DNA from: Alphaproteobacteria bacterium
GTDB lineage: Bacteria > Pseudomonadota > Alphaproteobacteria > Acetobacterales > Acetobacteraceae
DNA: 64,000 nt
Direction: 5' to 3'
Assembly: GCA_026400815.1 (NCBI GenBank)
Contig: JAPLOI010000077.1
Coordinates: forward strand, 124,001-188,000
The notes beneath the pieces were generated by a model that was not told where the DNA came from, ran no database searches, and saw only the letters and a list, made by a program, of their open reading frames with translations. Made by a program: the position numbers and the translations under genes. Each line of letters opens with the position of its first letter. Positions within the stretch are counted from its first letter, which is position 1. Below are positions 41,989-49,659 of this stretch, one piece after another.

Positions 41989-43029
41989 CTAGAGGACTGC
42001 CTCGGCGACGGTGCGGATGGCTTCGCGGTTGGCGCCGGTGAGGATCATGGTGCCGACCTTGCCTTGGTTGGAGGCTTCTTTCCAGGCGGCCAGGCGATCG
42101 CGGATGCGTTCCTTGGGGCCGATGAGGGCGAGCTCGTCCACCAGCTTGTCGGGCACCAGGGCGGCGGCGGCGTCTTTCTTGCCGTCGAGGTAGAGGTCCT
42201 GGATCTGGATGGCCTCGGCTTCGTAGCCCAGGCGCTTGGCGTAGTCGTTGTAGTAGTTCTTGCCGCGGGCCCCCATGCCGCCGATGTAGAGGGCGTATTC
42301 GGGCTTGCAGCTGTCGCGCAGGGCCTGGAGGTCGGTGCCGACGCGGACCTTCACGTGCGGAGCGACGTCGTAATCGGCGAGCGACACCGCGCGGCCCGCC
42401 TTGGCCATGCCGTCGAGCACGGTCTTGCACATGAGGTCGGCTTTTTCCGGGGACATGAAGATGGGGATGTTGCCGTCTGCCACCTCGCCGGAGACGCGCA
42501 GGCCGCCGGGGGTGATGGAAGCGGTGTAGAACTTCATGTCCGGGTTGCCGTGGGTCATGGACCGCAGCGGCTTGGCCAGGCCGGAGGCGCCGGGGCCCTG
42601 GTAGGGGATCTGGTAGTACTCGCCGTCGTGGGTGAGGGGTTTTTCGCGGGCCAGGATCTTGCGGATGATGGCGATGTATTCGCGGGTGCGGTCGACCGGC
42701 TTGCCGAAGGGCTGGCCGTGCCAGCCTTCGATGACCTGGGGACCCGAGGGGCCGACGCCGCAGAGGAAGCGGTTGCCGGAAAGGGCCTGCAGCGTCATCG
42801 CCGTCATGGCCGCGCAGGTGGGGGTGCGGGCGGACATCTGCATGATGCCGGTGCCGGCCTTGATCTTGGTGGTGCGGGCCAGGACGTAGGCGGCGGGGAC
42901 GACGGCATCGGTGCCGTAGGCCTCGCCGGTCCACACCGAATCGTAGCCGAGGGATTCGGCTTCGAGGACGAGGTCGATGTCGATGCGCGGGCTGGGGCCG
43001 CCGACGGCGAGGGTGAGGCCTAGTTTCAT
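41989..43029 (-). CDS. LLM class oxidoreductase, probably F420-dependent
   Basis: A 346-residue luciferase-like protein: MKLGLTLAVGG start, AESLGYDSVWTGEAYGTDAV, IKAGTGIMQMSARTP and GNRFLCGVGPSGPQVIEGWHG are characteristic of the F420-linked LLM oxidoreductases in actinobacteria. The C-terminal half is longer than in the other LLM proteins in this window. It is a single gene, 257 bases downstream of the next LLM gene on the same strand. Linkage to F420 genes supports the cofactor; the substrate is not known. Confidence 0.85.
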   Translation of the reverse strand: MKLGLTLAVGGPSPRIDIDLVLEAESLGYDSVWTGEAYGTDAVVPAAYVLARTTKIKAGTGIMQMSARTPTCAAMTAMTLQALSGNRFLCGVGPSGPQVIEGWHGQPFGKPVDRTREYIAIIRKILAREKPLTHDGEYYQIPYQGPGASGLAKPLRSMTHGNPDMKFYTASITPGGLRVSGEVADGNIPIFMSPEKADLMCKTVLDGMAKAGRAVSLADYDVAPHVKVRVGTDLQALRDSCKPEYALYIGGMGARGKNYYNDYAKRLGYEAEAIQIQDLYLDGKKDAAAALVPDKLVDELALIGPKERIRDRLAAWKEASNQGKVGTMILTGANREAIRTVAEAVL

Positions 43030-43084
43030 TTTGGCGTTTCCTTTCGGGCGGGGCTCACAGATTGGCAGGCGGAGGCGTTGGGAG

Positions 43085-43232
43085 AAAGAAAGTGGCCACT
43101 AAGACACAAAGAAGCAAGGCAAGGGAGAAGGGGCGGATGGCGACGCCATGCGTGCTCTCTTGGCCCTGAGGAATCATTCTTCTCTCTTGGCTTTCTTCTT
43201 TGTGTCTTTGTGTCTTTGTGGCCGCTTTCTTT
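43085..43232. repeat. Large inverted repeat, about 150 bp
   Basis: Left arm beginning AAAGAAAGTGGCCAC (43085-43099) matches the reverse complement of GTGGCCGCTTTCTTT (43218-43232) with one mismatch. The match continues inward through AGACACAAAG and a purine-rich stretch for roughly 45-55 bases on each side; the right arm carries an extra ACAAAGACA unit. The unpaired centre is about 50 bases. No coding frame fits. It may be a miniature inverted-repeat element or a long-stem RNA feature. Confidence 0.65.
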
Positions 43233-43256
43233 GTATGAGGCTGCGGGTCGTGGGGT

Positions 43257-43278
43257 GGCGGGCTGACGCCCGCCCTAC
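43257..43278. repeat. REP-like palindrome with CCCTAC edge
   Basis: GGCGGGC (43257-43263) and GCCCGCC (43268-43274) form a perfect stem around TGAC, followed by CTAC. It is seven bases beyond the end of the minus-strand LLM gene at 43286 and is the third copy of the GTAGGG-edged family in the window. Confidence 0.6.
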
Positions 43279-43285
43279 AGTGGCG

Positions 43286-44236
43286 TTAGATCTTGGCCAG
43301 GACGTCGGTGCGGAAGGATTGCATGGCGGCGAGGACTTCCGGGGCGGTTGTGCCGGGGAAGCCGAAGTCGATGCTGGTGACGCCGACGTCGCGCAGGGCG
43401 CGGATGTCGGCGGCGGTTTGGGTGGCGTCGCCGGCGAAGAGGCGGGGTTGGCCATCCGACGCGTTGGCCGGGCCGGGGGTGGCCCAGCCGGAGACGCGGT
43501 AGATCAGGTCGATGGTTTTCGGGTTGCGGCCGATGGCATCCGCGGTCTTGTGGAGTTTTGCCACGCCGGCCTTGAAGCGGGCCAGGCTGTCGAGCGGGAA
43601 GGCGGGGTTGGTGCCGATGGGGTACCAGCCATCGGCCATGCGGGCGGTGCGGCGCAAGGCGGGGCCGGATTCGCCGCCGACCCAGATGGGGATGGTGTTC
43701 TGCACCGGCTTCGGGTCGAGCAGGATGTTGTCGAACCTGGTGTATTTGCCGGCGAAGCGGGGTTCGGGCTGGGTCCAGAGCTCGCGGAAGACCTGGAGGT
43801 ATTCGTCCGTCACCGCGCCGCGCTCGGCGAAGGGCGGGGCGCCGACGGCTATGAATTCTTCCTCCATCCAGCCGGCGCCGATACCCAGGGTGAGGCGGCC
43901 GTTGGAGAGCACGTCGATGGTGGCGAGGATCTTGGCCGTGAGCACGGCGGGGCGGTGCGGGACGACCATGACCGAGGTGATGAGGCGCAGCTTGGTGGTT
44001 TTGGCGGCGACCCAGGCGATTTCGGTGAGCTGCTCATGGCGCTCGGCCCGCGCGCCGGCGGGGAATTCGCCGGTGGAGGAATAGGGGTAGGTGCTGTCGA
44101 TCTGGGTGGGGATGACGACATGGTCGGAGAAAGTAGCGTAGTCGAAGCCCATGGCCTCGCCGCCCTGGCAGAGCTCGGCCAATGGGCCGGGTGCCGAGAG
44201 GGGGCCAGCGGTGGGGGCGTTGAAGCCGATTTTCAT
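43286..44236 (-). CDS. LLM class oxidoreductase, probably F420-dependent
   Basis: A 316-residue luciferase-like protein. MKIGFNAPTAGPLSAP begins the barrel; MGFDYATFSDHVVIP, LRLITSVMVVPHRPAVLTAKILATIDVLSNGRLTLGIGAGWMEEEF and IPIWVGGESGPALRRTARMADGWYPIG are classic F420-LLM blocks. The ATG at 44236 is chosen since homology starts there. It is divergent from fbiC with a 101-base gap, so both are probably under shared control. The substrate is unknown. Confidence 0.88.
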   Translation of the reverse strand: MKIGFNAPTAGPLSAPGPLAELCQGGEAMGFDYATFSDHVVIPTQIDSTYPYSSTGEFPAGARAERHEQLTEIAWVAAKTTKLRLITSVMVVPHRPAVLTAKILATIDVLSNGRLTLGIGAGWMEEEFIAVGAPPFAERGAVTDEYLQVFRELWTQPEPRFAGKYTRFDNILLDPKPVQNTIPIWVGGESGPALRRTARMADGWYPIGTNPAFPLDSLARFKAGVAKLHKTADAIGRNPKTIDLIYRVSGWATPGPANASDGQPRLFAGDATQTAADIRALRDVGVTSIDFGFPGTTAPEVLAAMQSFRTDVLAKI

Positions 44237-44337
44237 GACGTCTCCCTTGAACGGCGGGCCGATTGCATCGAGGTGCCGGAGGCGACACGATGGAGCGTGG
44301 CGCGGCATGCCGCAAGCCGGCGCGGGGGAATGGGTTC

Positions 44338-46710
44338 ATGGACGCACGGGTGACGGATGGCGCGCTGACGGATCGGCTTCTGGCCGCGCCGCTGGAGGCA
44401 CTGATGGCGGAGGCAGCCGGGCTGCGCGATGGGGCGCATGGCCGGGTGGTTTCGTATTCGCGCAAGGTGTTCATCCCGCTGACCAAGCTGTGCCGGGATG
44501 TGTGCCATTACTGCACCTTCGCCGAGCGGCCGAAGAAGGGGCATGCGGCGTATCTGTCGCCCGACGAGGTTCTGGCGATCGCGCGGGCGGGGGGGGCGGC
44601 GGGCTGCACCGAGGCGCTGTTCACGCTGGGGGACAAGCCGGAGCTTCGTTATGAGGCGGCGCGGGAGGGGCTGGCGGCGCTGGGGTATGCGACGACGGTT
44701 GAGTACCTGGTGGCGATGTGCGCGCTGGTGCTGAAGGAGACCGGGCTGCTGCCGCATGCCAATCCCGGGGTGATGACGAAGGAGGAGATCCTGGCGCTGC
44801 GGGCGGTGAGCGCGAGCCAGGGGATCATGCTGGAGAGTACGTCCAACCGGTTGTGCGAGCGGGGCGGGGTGCATTTCGGGTCGCCGGACAAGGCGCCGGC
44901 GGTGCGGCTGGAGACCATCCGGCTGGCGGGCGAGGCGCGCGTGCCGTTCACGACCGGCATTCTCATTGGCATTGGGGAGACGCGGGCGGAGCGGGTCGAG
45001 GCGCTGGTGGCCATTCGCGATCTGCATGCGCAGTACGGGCACATCCAGGAAGTGATCGTGCAGAACTTCCGCGCAAAGCCGAAGACCAAGCGCGAGGCGG
45101 CGCCGGAGCCGGATCTGGATGATCTGCTGTGGACGGTGGCCGTTGCCCGGATCGTGCTGGGGGCAGGGATGAATTTGCAGGCGCCGCCGAATTTGTCGCC
45201 GGGGGTGTATCAGCGCCTGGTGGGGGCGGGGCTGAACGACTGGGGCGGGGTGTCTCCGGTGACGCCGGATCATGTGAACCCGGAGGCGCCGTGGCCGCAT
45301 CTGGATGACCTCGCGCGGCGGACGGCGGAGGCCGGCAAGGTGCTGGTCGGAAGGCTGCCGGTGTATCCCGCCTATGCGCGCGATGCCGGGGATTGGATGG
45401 GGGCTGCGGTGGCCGCACAGGTGCGGCGGATGGCCGATGCCGAGGGCTTCGCGCGCGAGGACGATTGGGCGCCGGGGCAGGTGACGTTGCCGAAGGCGCC
45501 GGAGGTGCTGCTGAGCGATGTGGACCGGCGGGTCTCGCGGGCGGTGGAGAAGGCGGCGGGCGGGACGCGGCTGGATCCGCCGGAGATAGAGCTGCTGTTC
45601 ACGGCGCGGGATGCCGACTATGGGCATGTGACGCGGGCGGCGGATGCGCTGCGCAAGGCGGTTTCCGGGGACGTGATCCGGTATGTGGTGAACCGGAACA
45701 TCAACTACACCAACATGTGCACGTATCGTTGCACGTTCTGCGCCTTTTCCAAGGGCAAGACGCATGAGGCGCTGCGCGGGCCGGCCTATGATTTGGAAAT
45801 GGGCGAGATCGTGCGGCGGGTGGAGGAGGCCTGGGCGCGCGGAGCGACTGAGGTGTGCCTGCAGGGCGGCATCCATCCCGACTACACCGGCGAGACCTAT
45901 GTGCGGATCTGCGAGGCGATCAAGGCGGCGGTTCCGGACATGCATATCCATGCGTTTTCGCCGCTGGAGGTGACGCAGGGGGCGGCGACGCTGGGCTTGT
46001 CTCTGACCGAGTTCCTGGCGCGTTTGAAGGCGGCGGGGTTGGGGACGCTGCCGGGGACGGCGGCGGAGATCCTGGATGATGAGGTGCGGAAGATCATCTG
46101 CGCGGACAAGGTGAACACCGAGGAATGGCTGGCGGTGGCGCGGGCGGCGCATGGGCTGGGGCTGCGGACGACCTCGACGATCATGTACGGGCATGTGGAG
46201 GCGCCGGTTTCCTGGGCACGGCATCTGCTGGTGCTCAGGGATTTGCAGAGCGAGACCGGCGGGTTCACGGAGTTCGTGCCGCTGCCCTTCGTGCACATGG
46301 AGGCGCCGATGTATCTGAAGGGCCAGGCACGAAAGGGGCCGACGCTGCGCGAGGCGGTGCTGATGCATTCCGTGGCGCGGCTGGTGCTGCATCCCGGGAT
46401 TGCGAACATCCAGACCAGTTGGGTGAAGATGGGGCCGCATGGGGCGGCGCTGTGCCTGGAGGCAGGTGCCAACGATCTCGGGGGCACGCTGATGAACGAG
46501 AGCATCAGCCGCGCGGCCGGGACGGAGCATGGGCAGGAATTCGCGCCCGAGCGGATGGAGACGCTGATCCGCGGGATCTCGCGCGTGCCGCAGCAGCGGA
46601 CGACGGCGTATGGCGTGCCGTCGCAGGAGCGGGTGGCGATGAGCTTCGAGGCGGCGGAGCTGGCGCCGGTGGTGCAGAACGCGCCCAGGAAGCGGGCGGC
46701 AGTGGAGTAA
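44338..46710 (+). CDS. fbiC: FbiC: fused 7,8-didemethyl-8-hydroxy-5-deazariboflavin (Fo) synthase
   Basis: FbiC makes the deazaflavin Fo from tyrosine and a ribityl-pyrimidine using two radical SAM reactions. The 790-residue protein has CofG first and CofH second, as in actinobacteria. The first cluster motif is CRDVCHYC near residue 55 and the second CTYRCTFC near residue 465, both CxxxCxxC. Other landmarks are GILIGIGETRAER, CLQGGIHPDYTGE and TEFVPLPFVHM. The start ATG at 44338 follows GGGGGAATGGG. With cofC, cofD and cofE it completes the recognised F420 pathway in the window. Its 3' end is followed at once by a T-rich repeat. Confidence 0.96.
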   Translation: MDARVTDGALTDRLLAAPLEALMAEAAGLRDGAHGRVVSYSRKVFIPLTKLCRDVCHYCTFAERPKKGHAAYLSPDEVLAIARAGGAAGCTEALFTLGDKPELRYEAAREGLAALGYATTVEYLVAMCALVLKETGLLPHANPGVMTKEEILALRAVSASQGIMLESTSNRLCERGGVHFGSPDKAPAVRLETIRLAGEARVPFTTGILIGIGETRAERVEALVAIRDLHAQYGHIQEVIVQNFRAKPKTKREAAPEPDLDDLLWTVAVARIVLGAGMNLQAPPNLSPGVYQRLVGAGLNDWGGVSPVTPDHVNPEAPWPHLDDLARRTAEAGKVLVGRLPVYPAYARDAGDWMGAAVAAQVRRMADAEGFAREDDWAPGQVTLPKAPEVLLSDVDRRVSRAVEKAAGGTRLDPPEIELLFTARDADYGHVTRAADALRKAVSGDVIRYVVNRNINYTNMCTYRCTFCAFSKGKTHEALRGPAYDLEMGEIVRRVEEAWARGATEVCLQGGIHPDYTGETYVRICEAIKAAVPDMHIHAFSPLEVTQGAATLGLSLTEFLARLKAAGLGTLPGTAAEILDDEVRKIICADKVNTEEWLAVARAAHGLGLRTTSTIMYGHVEAPVSWARHLLVLRDLQSETGGFTEFVPLPFVHMEAPMYLKGQARKGPTLREAVLMHSVARLVLHPGIANIQTSWVKMGPHGAALCLEAGANDLGGTLMNESISRAAGTEHGQEFAPERMETLIRGISRVPQQRTTAYGVPSQERVAMSFEAAELAPVVQNAPRKRAAVE

Positions 46711-46718
46711 GGCAAGCA

Positions 46719-46754
46719 GTTCTTTTTTGAAAAAAAGAACCAAAAAACTTTTAT
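46719..46754 (-). repeat. T-rich hairpin repeat, copy 2 (type A)
   Basis: A 36-base element starting eight bases after the fbiC stop codon: a stem around GTTCTTTTTT and AAAAAAGAAC, followed by CAAAAAACTTTTAT. It is identical over all 36 bases to the reverse complement of 63813-63848, and related to the type B copies. Its strand is given relative to copy 1. Confidence 0.75.
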
Positions 46755-46757
46755 CTG

Positions 46758-46793
46758 CTGGCACGCGTGCTGGGCGCCTGGCACGCGTGCCAG
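46758..46793. repeat. Doubled CTGGCACGCGTGC palindrome
   Basis: CTGGCACGCGTGC occurs twice, at 46758-46770 and 46778-46790. The second copy extends to a perfect 16-bp palindrome CTGGCACGCGTGCCAG (46778-46793); the first is nearly symmetric. The pair sits exactly between the two T-rich repeats in the 128-base gap between the convergent fbiC and acyltransferase genes. Confidence 0.65.
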
Positions 46794-46796
46794 TCA

Positions 46797-46834
46797 GAAA
46801 AGTCTTTTTGCTTCTTTTTCTTCAGAAAAAGAAG
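46797..46834 (+). repeat. T-rich hairpin repeat, copy 3 (type B)
   Basis: A 38-base element with the same sequence as copy 1 over its hairpin and the GTCTTTTTG flank. It begins four bases beyond the stop codon of the minus-strand acyltransferase gene at 46839. It and copy 2 point away from each other around the doubled palindrome. Confidence 0.75.
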
Positions 46835-46838
46835 ACTC

Positions 46839-47594
46839 TTACTTGCTTTCCATCTCCGCCAAGACCGGCCCGTTGAGGGCTGCCTCCAGCGCGGTGATGG
46901 CGCGGGCGGCGTGGCCGCCATCCATCACGCGGTGGTCGACGGAGAGGTAGATGTCGGTGCCGCCATCGGGGTCGATCGGGCCGTAGTTGAGGAAACTGGT
47001 CCAGACCGGGATGGTGTGGAGGATCGCCGCGCCGTGCGACCCGAGGGGGGATATGGCGAAGGTGCCGAAGTAGTTGGGCACCTGGCGGCCGAGGTTGAGC
47101 GCGAGCCAGAGGCCGGCGCGGCGCAGCGGCAGCGGCAGGCCGGCCAGCATGAGGATGCGGCGGAAATCGGCGATGCTGTCGATGGGTGCCGTTTTGTGGT
47201 GGCGCATGGCGGCGGCGAGGTCGGGCAGCGGGGTGGCGGCGGGGTCTTTCAGGCGGCCGAGGAAGAGCGCCTGTTCGGTGGGGGCGGCTTCGGGCCAGTC
47301 GCGTTCGATGATGATGCTGCCGACGCTGGTGGGCAGTTCGTAGAAATGCGGCCAGGGGAGCTTGGCGTAGACGCGGCGCAGATGGGGCATGTCTTGCGCC
47401 ACCAGGGCGTAGGCCTTGGCGAAGAGGATGGGCCAGGGGATGCGGGCGCCGCTTGGGGCGGCCTCGCGCGGGCCGATGAGGCCGGGGATGTTGATGCGGG
47501 TGCGCAGCGTGGCGCGGGGGAAGGCGAGCGAGGCGTGCGAGAGATCCGTGAGGATGCGGCGCGGGCGCGAAAGCGGGATGCGGCGGCCCTTCAT
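46839..47594 (-). CDS. Stand-alone 2-oxoacid dehydrogenase E2-type acyltransferase catalytic domain
   Basis: A 251-residue protein consisting only of the chloramphenicol-acetyltransferase-like catalytic domain found at the end of E2 subunits. The catalytic motif HRVMDG (HxxxDG) lies near residue 225 in YLSVDHRVMDGGHAARAI, with FGTFAISPLGSHGAAI before it. There is no lipoyl or subunit-binding domain, and no E1 or E3 gene is near, so it is unlikely to be a pyruvate dehydrogenase subunit. It overlaps the SDR gene by four bases and ends the AtzG-like/amidase/SDR operon. Its acyl donor and acceptor are unknown. Confidence 0.82.
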   Translation of the reverse strand: MKGRRIPLSRPRRILTDLSHASLAFPRATLRTRINIPGLIGPREAAPSGARIPWPILFAKAYALVAQDMPHLRRVYAKLPWPHFYELPTSVGSIIIERDWPEAAPTEQALFLGRLKDPAATPLPDLAAAMRHHKTAPIDSIADFRRILMLAGLPLPLRRAGLWLALNLGRQVPNYFGTFAISPLGSHGAAILHTIPVWTSFLNYGPIDPDGGTDIYLSVDHRVMDGGHAARAITALEAALNGPVLAEMESK

Positions 47595-48349
47595 GGGCGC
47601 AGCTCCAGCCCGCCATCGACGGTGATGGTGCTGCCGGTGACGTAGGCGGCGCCGTCGCTGGCCAGGAACAGGGCGGCGGCGGCGATGTCTTCGGGGCGGC
47701 CGATTCGGGCCATGGGGATGAGGGCGAGTTTCTGGGCGCGCCAGTCGGGGTCGGCCAGGGCTGTGCGGTTGAGGTCGGTTTCGATCGTGCCGGGGGCGAT
47801 GAGGTTGACGGTGACGCCGGTGGGGGCGAGTTCCAGCGCCAGGGTGCGGGCCATCTGCATCATGCCGGCCTTGCTGGCGGCGTAGGCGATGAGGCCGGGG
47901 TTGGGGGTGAACTGGTTCACCGAGGAGACCAGGATGATCCGGCCGTGGCCACGGGTGGTCATGTCCTGCGCGGCTTCCTGGGCCAGGGCGAAGCTGGCAT
48001 GCAGGTTGATGGTGTGCAGGCGGGACCACTCGGCATCTGTGGTCTCCAGCGCGGGTTTGCGAAGGAGCTGGGCTGCGGTGCAGACGAGGATGTCGAGGCC
48101 GCCGAGGGTTTCGATGGCTTTGCGGGCGGTGGCGCGCGCGGCGGCGATGTCGGCGAAGTCGGCCTCGATGGCCAGGCTGCGGCGGCCGAGGGATTGGAAC
48201 TCGGCGACGAGGGCTTCGGCCTGGGGGGCCTGGTTCAGGTGATGAAGCGCGATGTCCGCGCCTTCGCGGGCCAGGGCGCGGGCGATGGCGCGGCCGATGC
48301 CGTCGCTGCCGGCGCCGGTGACGAGGGCGCGCTTTCCCGTGAAGCTCAT
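47591..48349 (-). CDS. SDR family NAD(P)-dependent oxidoreductase
   Basis: A 252-residue short-chain dehydrogenase. Nucleotide motif: ALVTGAGSDGIGRAIARAL; NNAG-equivalent: DILVCTAAQ; catalytic Ser and the YxxxK pair in ILVSSVNQF and IAYAASKAGMM; C-terminal GSTITVDGGLELRP. Length and motifs are those of FabG-like enzymes. The start ATG at 48349 overlaps the amidase stop by four bases, and its own stop overlaps the acyltransferase start, so all are translationally coupled. The substrate is unknown. Confidence 0.92.
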   Translation of the reverse strand: MSFTGKRALVTGAGSDGIGRAIARALAREGADIALHHLNQAPQAEALVAEFQSLGRRSLAIEADFADIAAARATARKAIETLGGLDILVCTAAQLLRKPALETTDAEWSRLHTINLHASFALAQEAAQDMTTRGHGRIILVSSVNQFTPNPGLIAYAASKAGMMQMARTLALELAPTGVTVNLIAPGTIETDLNRTALADPDWRAQKLALIPMARIGRPEDIAAAALFLASDGAAYVTGSTITVDGGLELRP

Positions 48350-49659
48350 GTCCACCATTCCTTGGGCGATCCGATCTGGGGCAGGGCCTGCTCTATGGCG
48401 GTGGCCAAGGCGAGCAGGCGGGCATCGTCGCCGTGCCGGCCCACGAGTTGCAGGCCGAGGGGGCGGCCGCGTGGGCCGAGGGCGCAGGGGATGGAGATGG
48501 CGGGCACGCCGGCGAGGCTGAAGGGGCGGGTGTAGGGTGCGGTGTCTGGCCGGCTGAAGGCGGTGGTGAAATCGAGGTCGGCGGCTTCGTCGGGGGTGGT
48601 GGGGAGGATCAGGGCGTCGGCATTGGCGAAGGCGGCTTCGAGTTCGGCGCAAAGGGTGGTGCGCAGGCGGGTGGCGTTGGCGAGGGCTTCGGGCGGGATG
48701 AGCGCGCCGATGGCGAAGCTGCGGCGGGTGAGGGGGTTGAGCTTGTCGGGCGTGGCGGCCAGCGCGTGGCGCCAGAGGGCGAAGGCCTCGCTGCGGGCGA
48801 TGAGGAAGTAGCAGGCATTGAACAGCGCGGCGGAGGGCAGGGGGGCTTCGGCGATGGTGGCGCCGTGGTGTTCCAACGTGGCGCAGGCTTCGGTGAGGGC
48901 CTTGGCCATGGCGGCGGTGGGCGGGCTGTGGCGCAGCAGGGCGTGGGGGATGGCCAGGCGCAGGCCGTGGAGCGGCACGGGCGGGTGCGCGGGCTCGGCG
49001 GCCATCACGGCGTGGAGCAGGGCGCAGTCGGCGGCGGTGCGGGCGATGGGGCCGATGACGTCCAGGCTCTCGGCGAAGGGGACGGCGCCCTGGAGCGGGA
49101 TCGTGCCGTGGGTGGGCTTGAAGCCGGCGAGGCCGCAGAAAGATGCGGGGAGGCGGATGGAGCCGCCAGTATCTCCGCCGAGGGCCGCCATCGCCATGCC
49201 GGAGGCAACGGCCACCGCGCTGCCGTTGGAGGAGCCGCCGGGGTCGGCGCCGGGGGCCCAGGGGTTGATGGCGGGGGGCTGGGGCGAGGCGTCGCTGGGG
49301 CCGCCCACGGACATCTCCCAGCACGTGGCCTTACCGAGGATGATGGCGCCGGCGGCGCGCAGGCGGGCGACGGCGGGGGTGTCGTGCGTGGCGGAGGCGG
49401 CGTTGGCGTAGAGGCGGGCGTTGGCGGTGGTGGGCAGGCCGGCCGCGTCGAACGCGTCCTTCACCGCGATGGGGATGCCGGCGAGCGGGAGGGTTTTGCC
49501 GCGGACGGCTTCGGCCTGGGACAGCACCGTTGGGTCCAGCCTGGCCATGGCGTGCAGGGCGGGGTTGGCCTGCGCGATGCGGGCGAGGTGGGCGTTGGCG
49601 TGGGCCACCGGGTCGAGCCGGCCGGCGGCGATGGCGGCGGCGGTTTCGGCCAGCGTCAT
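48346..49659 (-). CDS. Amidase signature family enzyme, AtzE/GatA-like
   Basis: A 437-residue amidase. The Ser-cisSer-Lys triad is visible: Lys in GIPIAVKDAFD, cis-Ser in GGSSNGSAVAVASGM and the nucleophile in GGDTGGSIRLPASFCG. It is shorter than GatA and lacks obvious tRNA-amidotransferase features. A 52-residue GatC-like protein is encoded immediately upstream with a 4-base overlap, which is the arrangement of AtzG-AtzE (1-carboxybiuret hydrolase) and of related small-subunit amidases. The start at 49659 is set by that overlap. The amide substrate is not known. Confidence 0.92.
   Translation of the reverse strand: MTLAETAAAIAAGRLDPVAHANAHLARIAQANPALHAMARLDPTVLSQAEAVRGKTLPLAGIPIAVKDAFDAAGLPTTANARLYANAASATHDTPAVARLRAAGAIILGKATCWEMSVGGPSDASPQPPAINPWAPGADPGGSSNGSAVAVASGMAMAALGGDTGGSIRLPASFCGLAGFKPTHGTIPLQGAVPFAESLDVIGPIARTAADCALLHAVMAAEPAHPPVPLHGLRLAIPHALLRHSPPTAAMAKALTEACATLEHHGATIAEAPLPSAALFNACYFLIARSEAFALWRHALAATPDKLNPLTRRSFAIGALIPPEALANATRLRTTLCAELEAAFANADALILPTTPDEAADLDFTTAFSRPDTAPYTRPFSLAGVPAISIPCALGPRGRPLGLQLVGRHGDDARLLALATAIEQALPQIGSPKEWWT

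Noticed and set aside
46755-46795. A sigma-54 promoter (TGGCAC with a downstream TGC)
   Set aside because: The spacing between TGGCAC and TGC is two bases too short for the -24/-12 pattern, and the site lies between convergent gene ends.
46839-47594. A pyruvate dehydrogenase E2 subunit
   Set aside because: There is no lipoyl or subunit-binding domain, and no E1 or E3 genes are near; only the catalytic domain is present.
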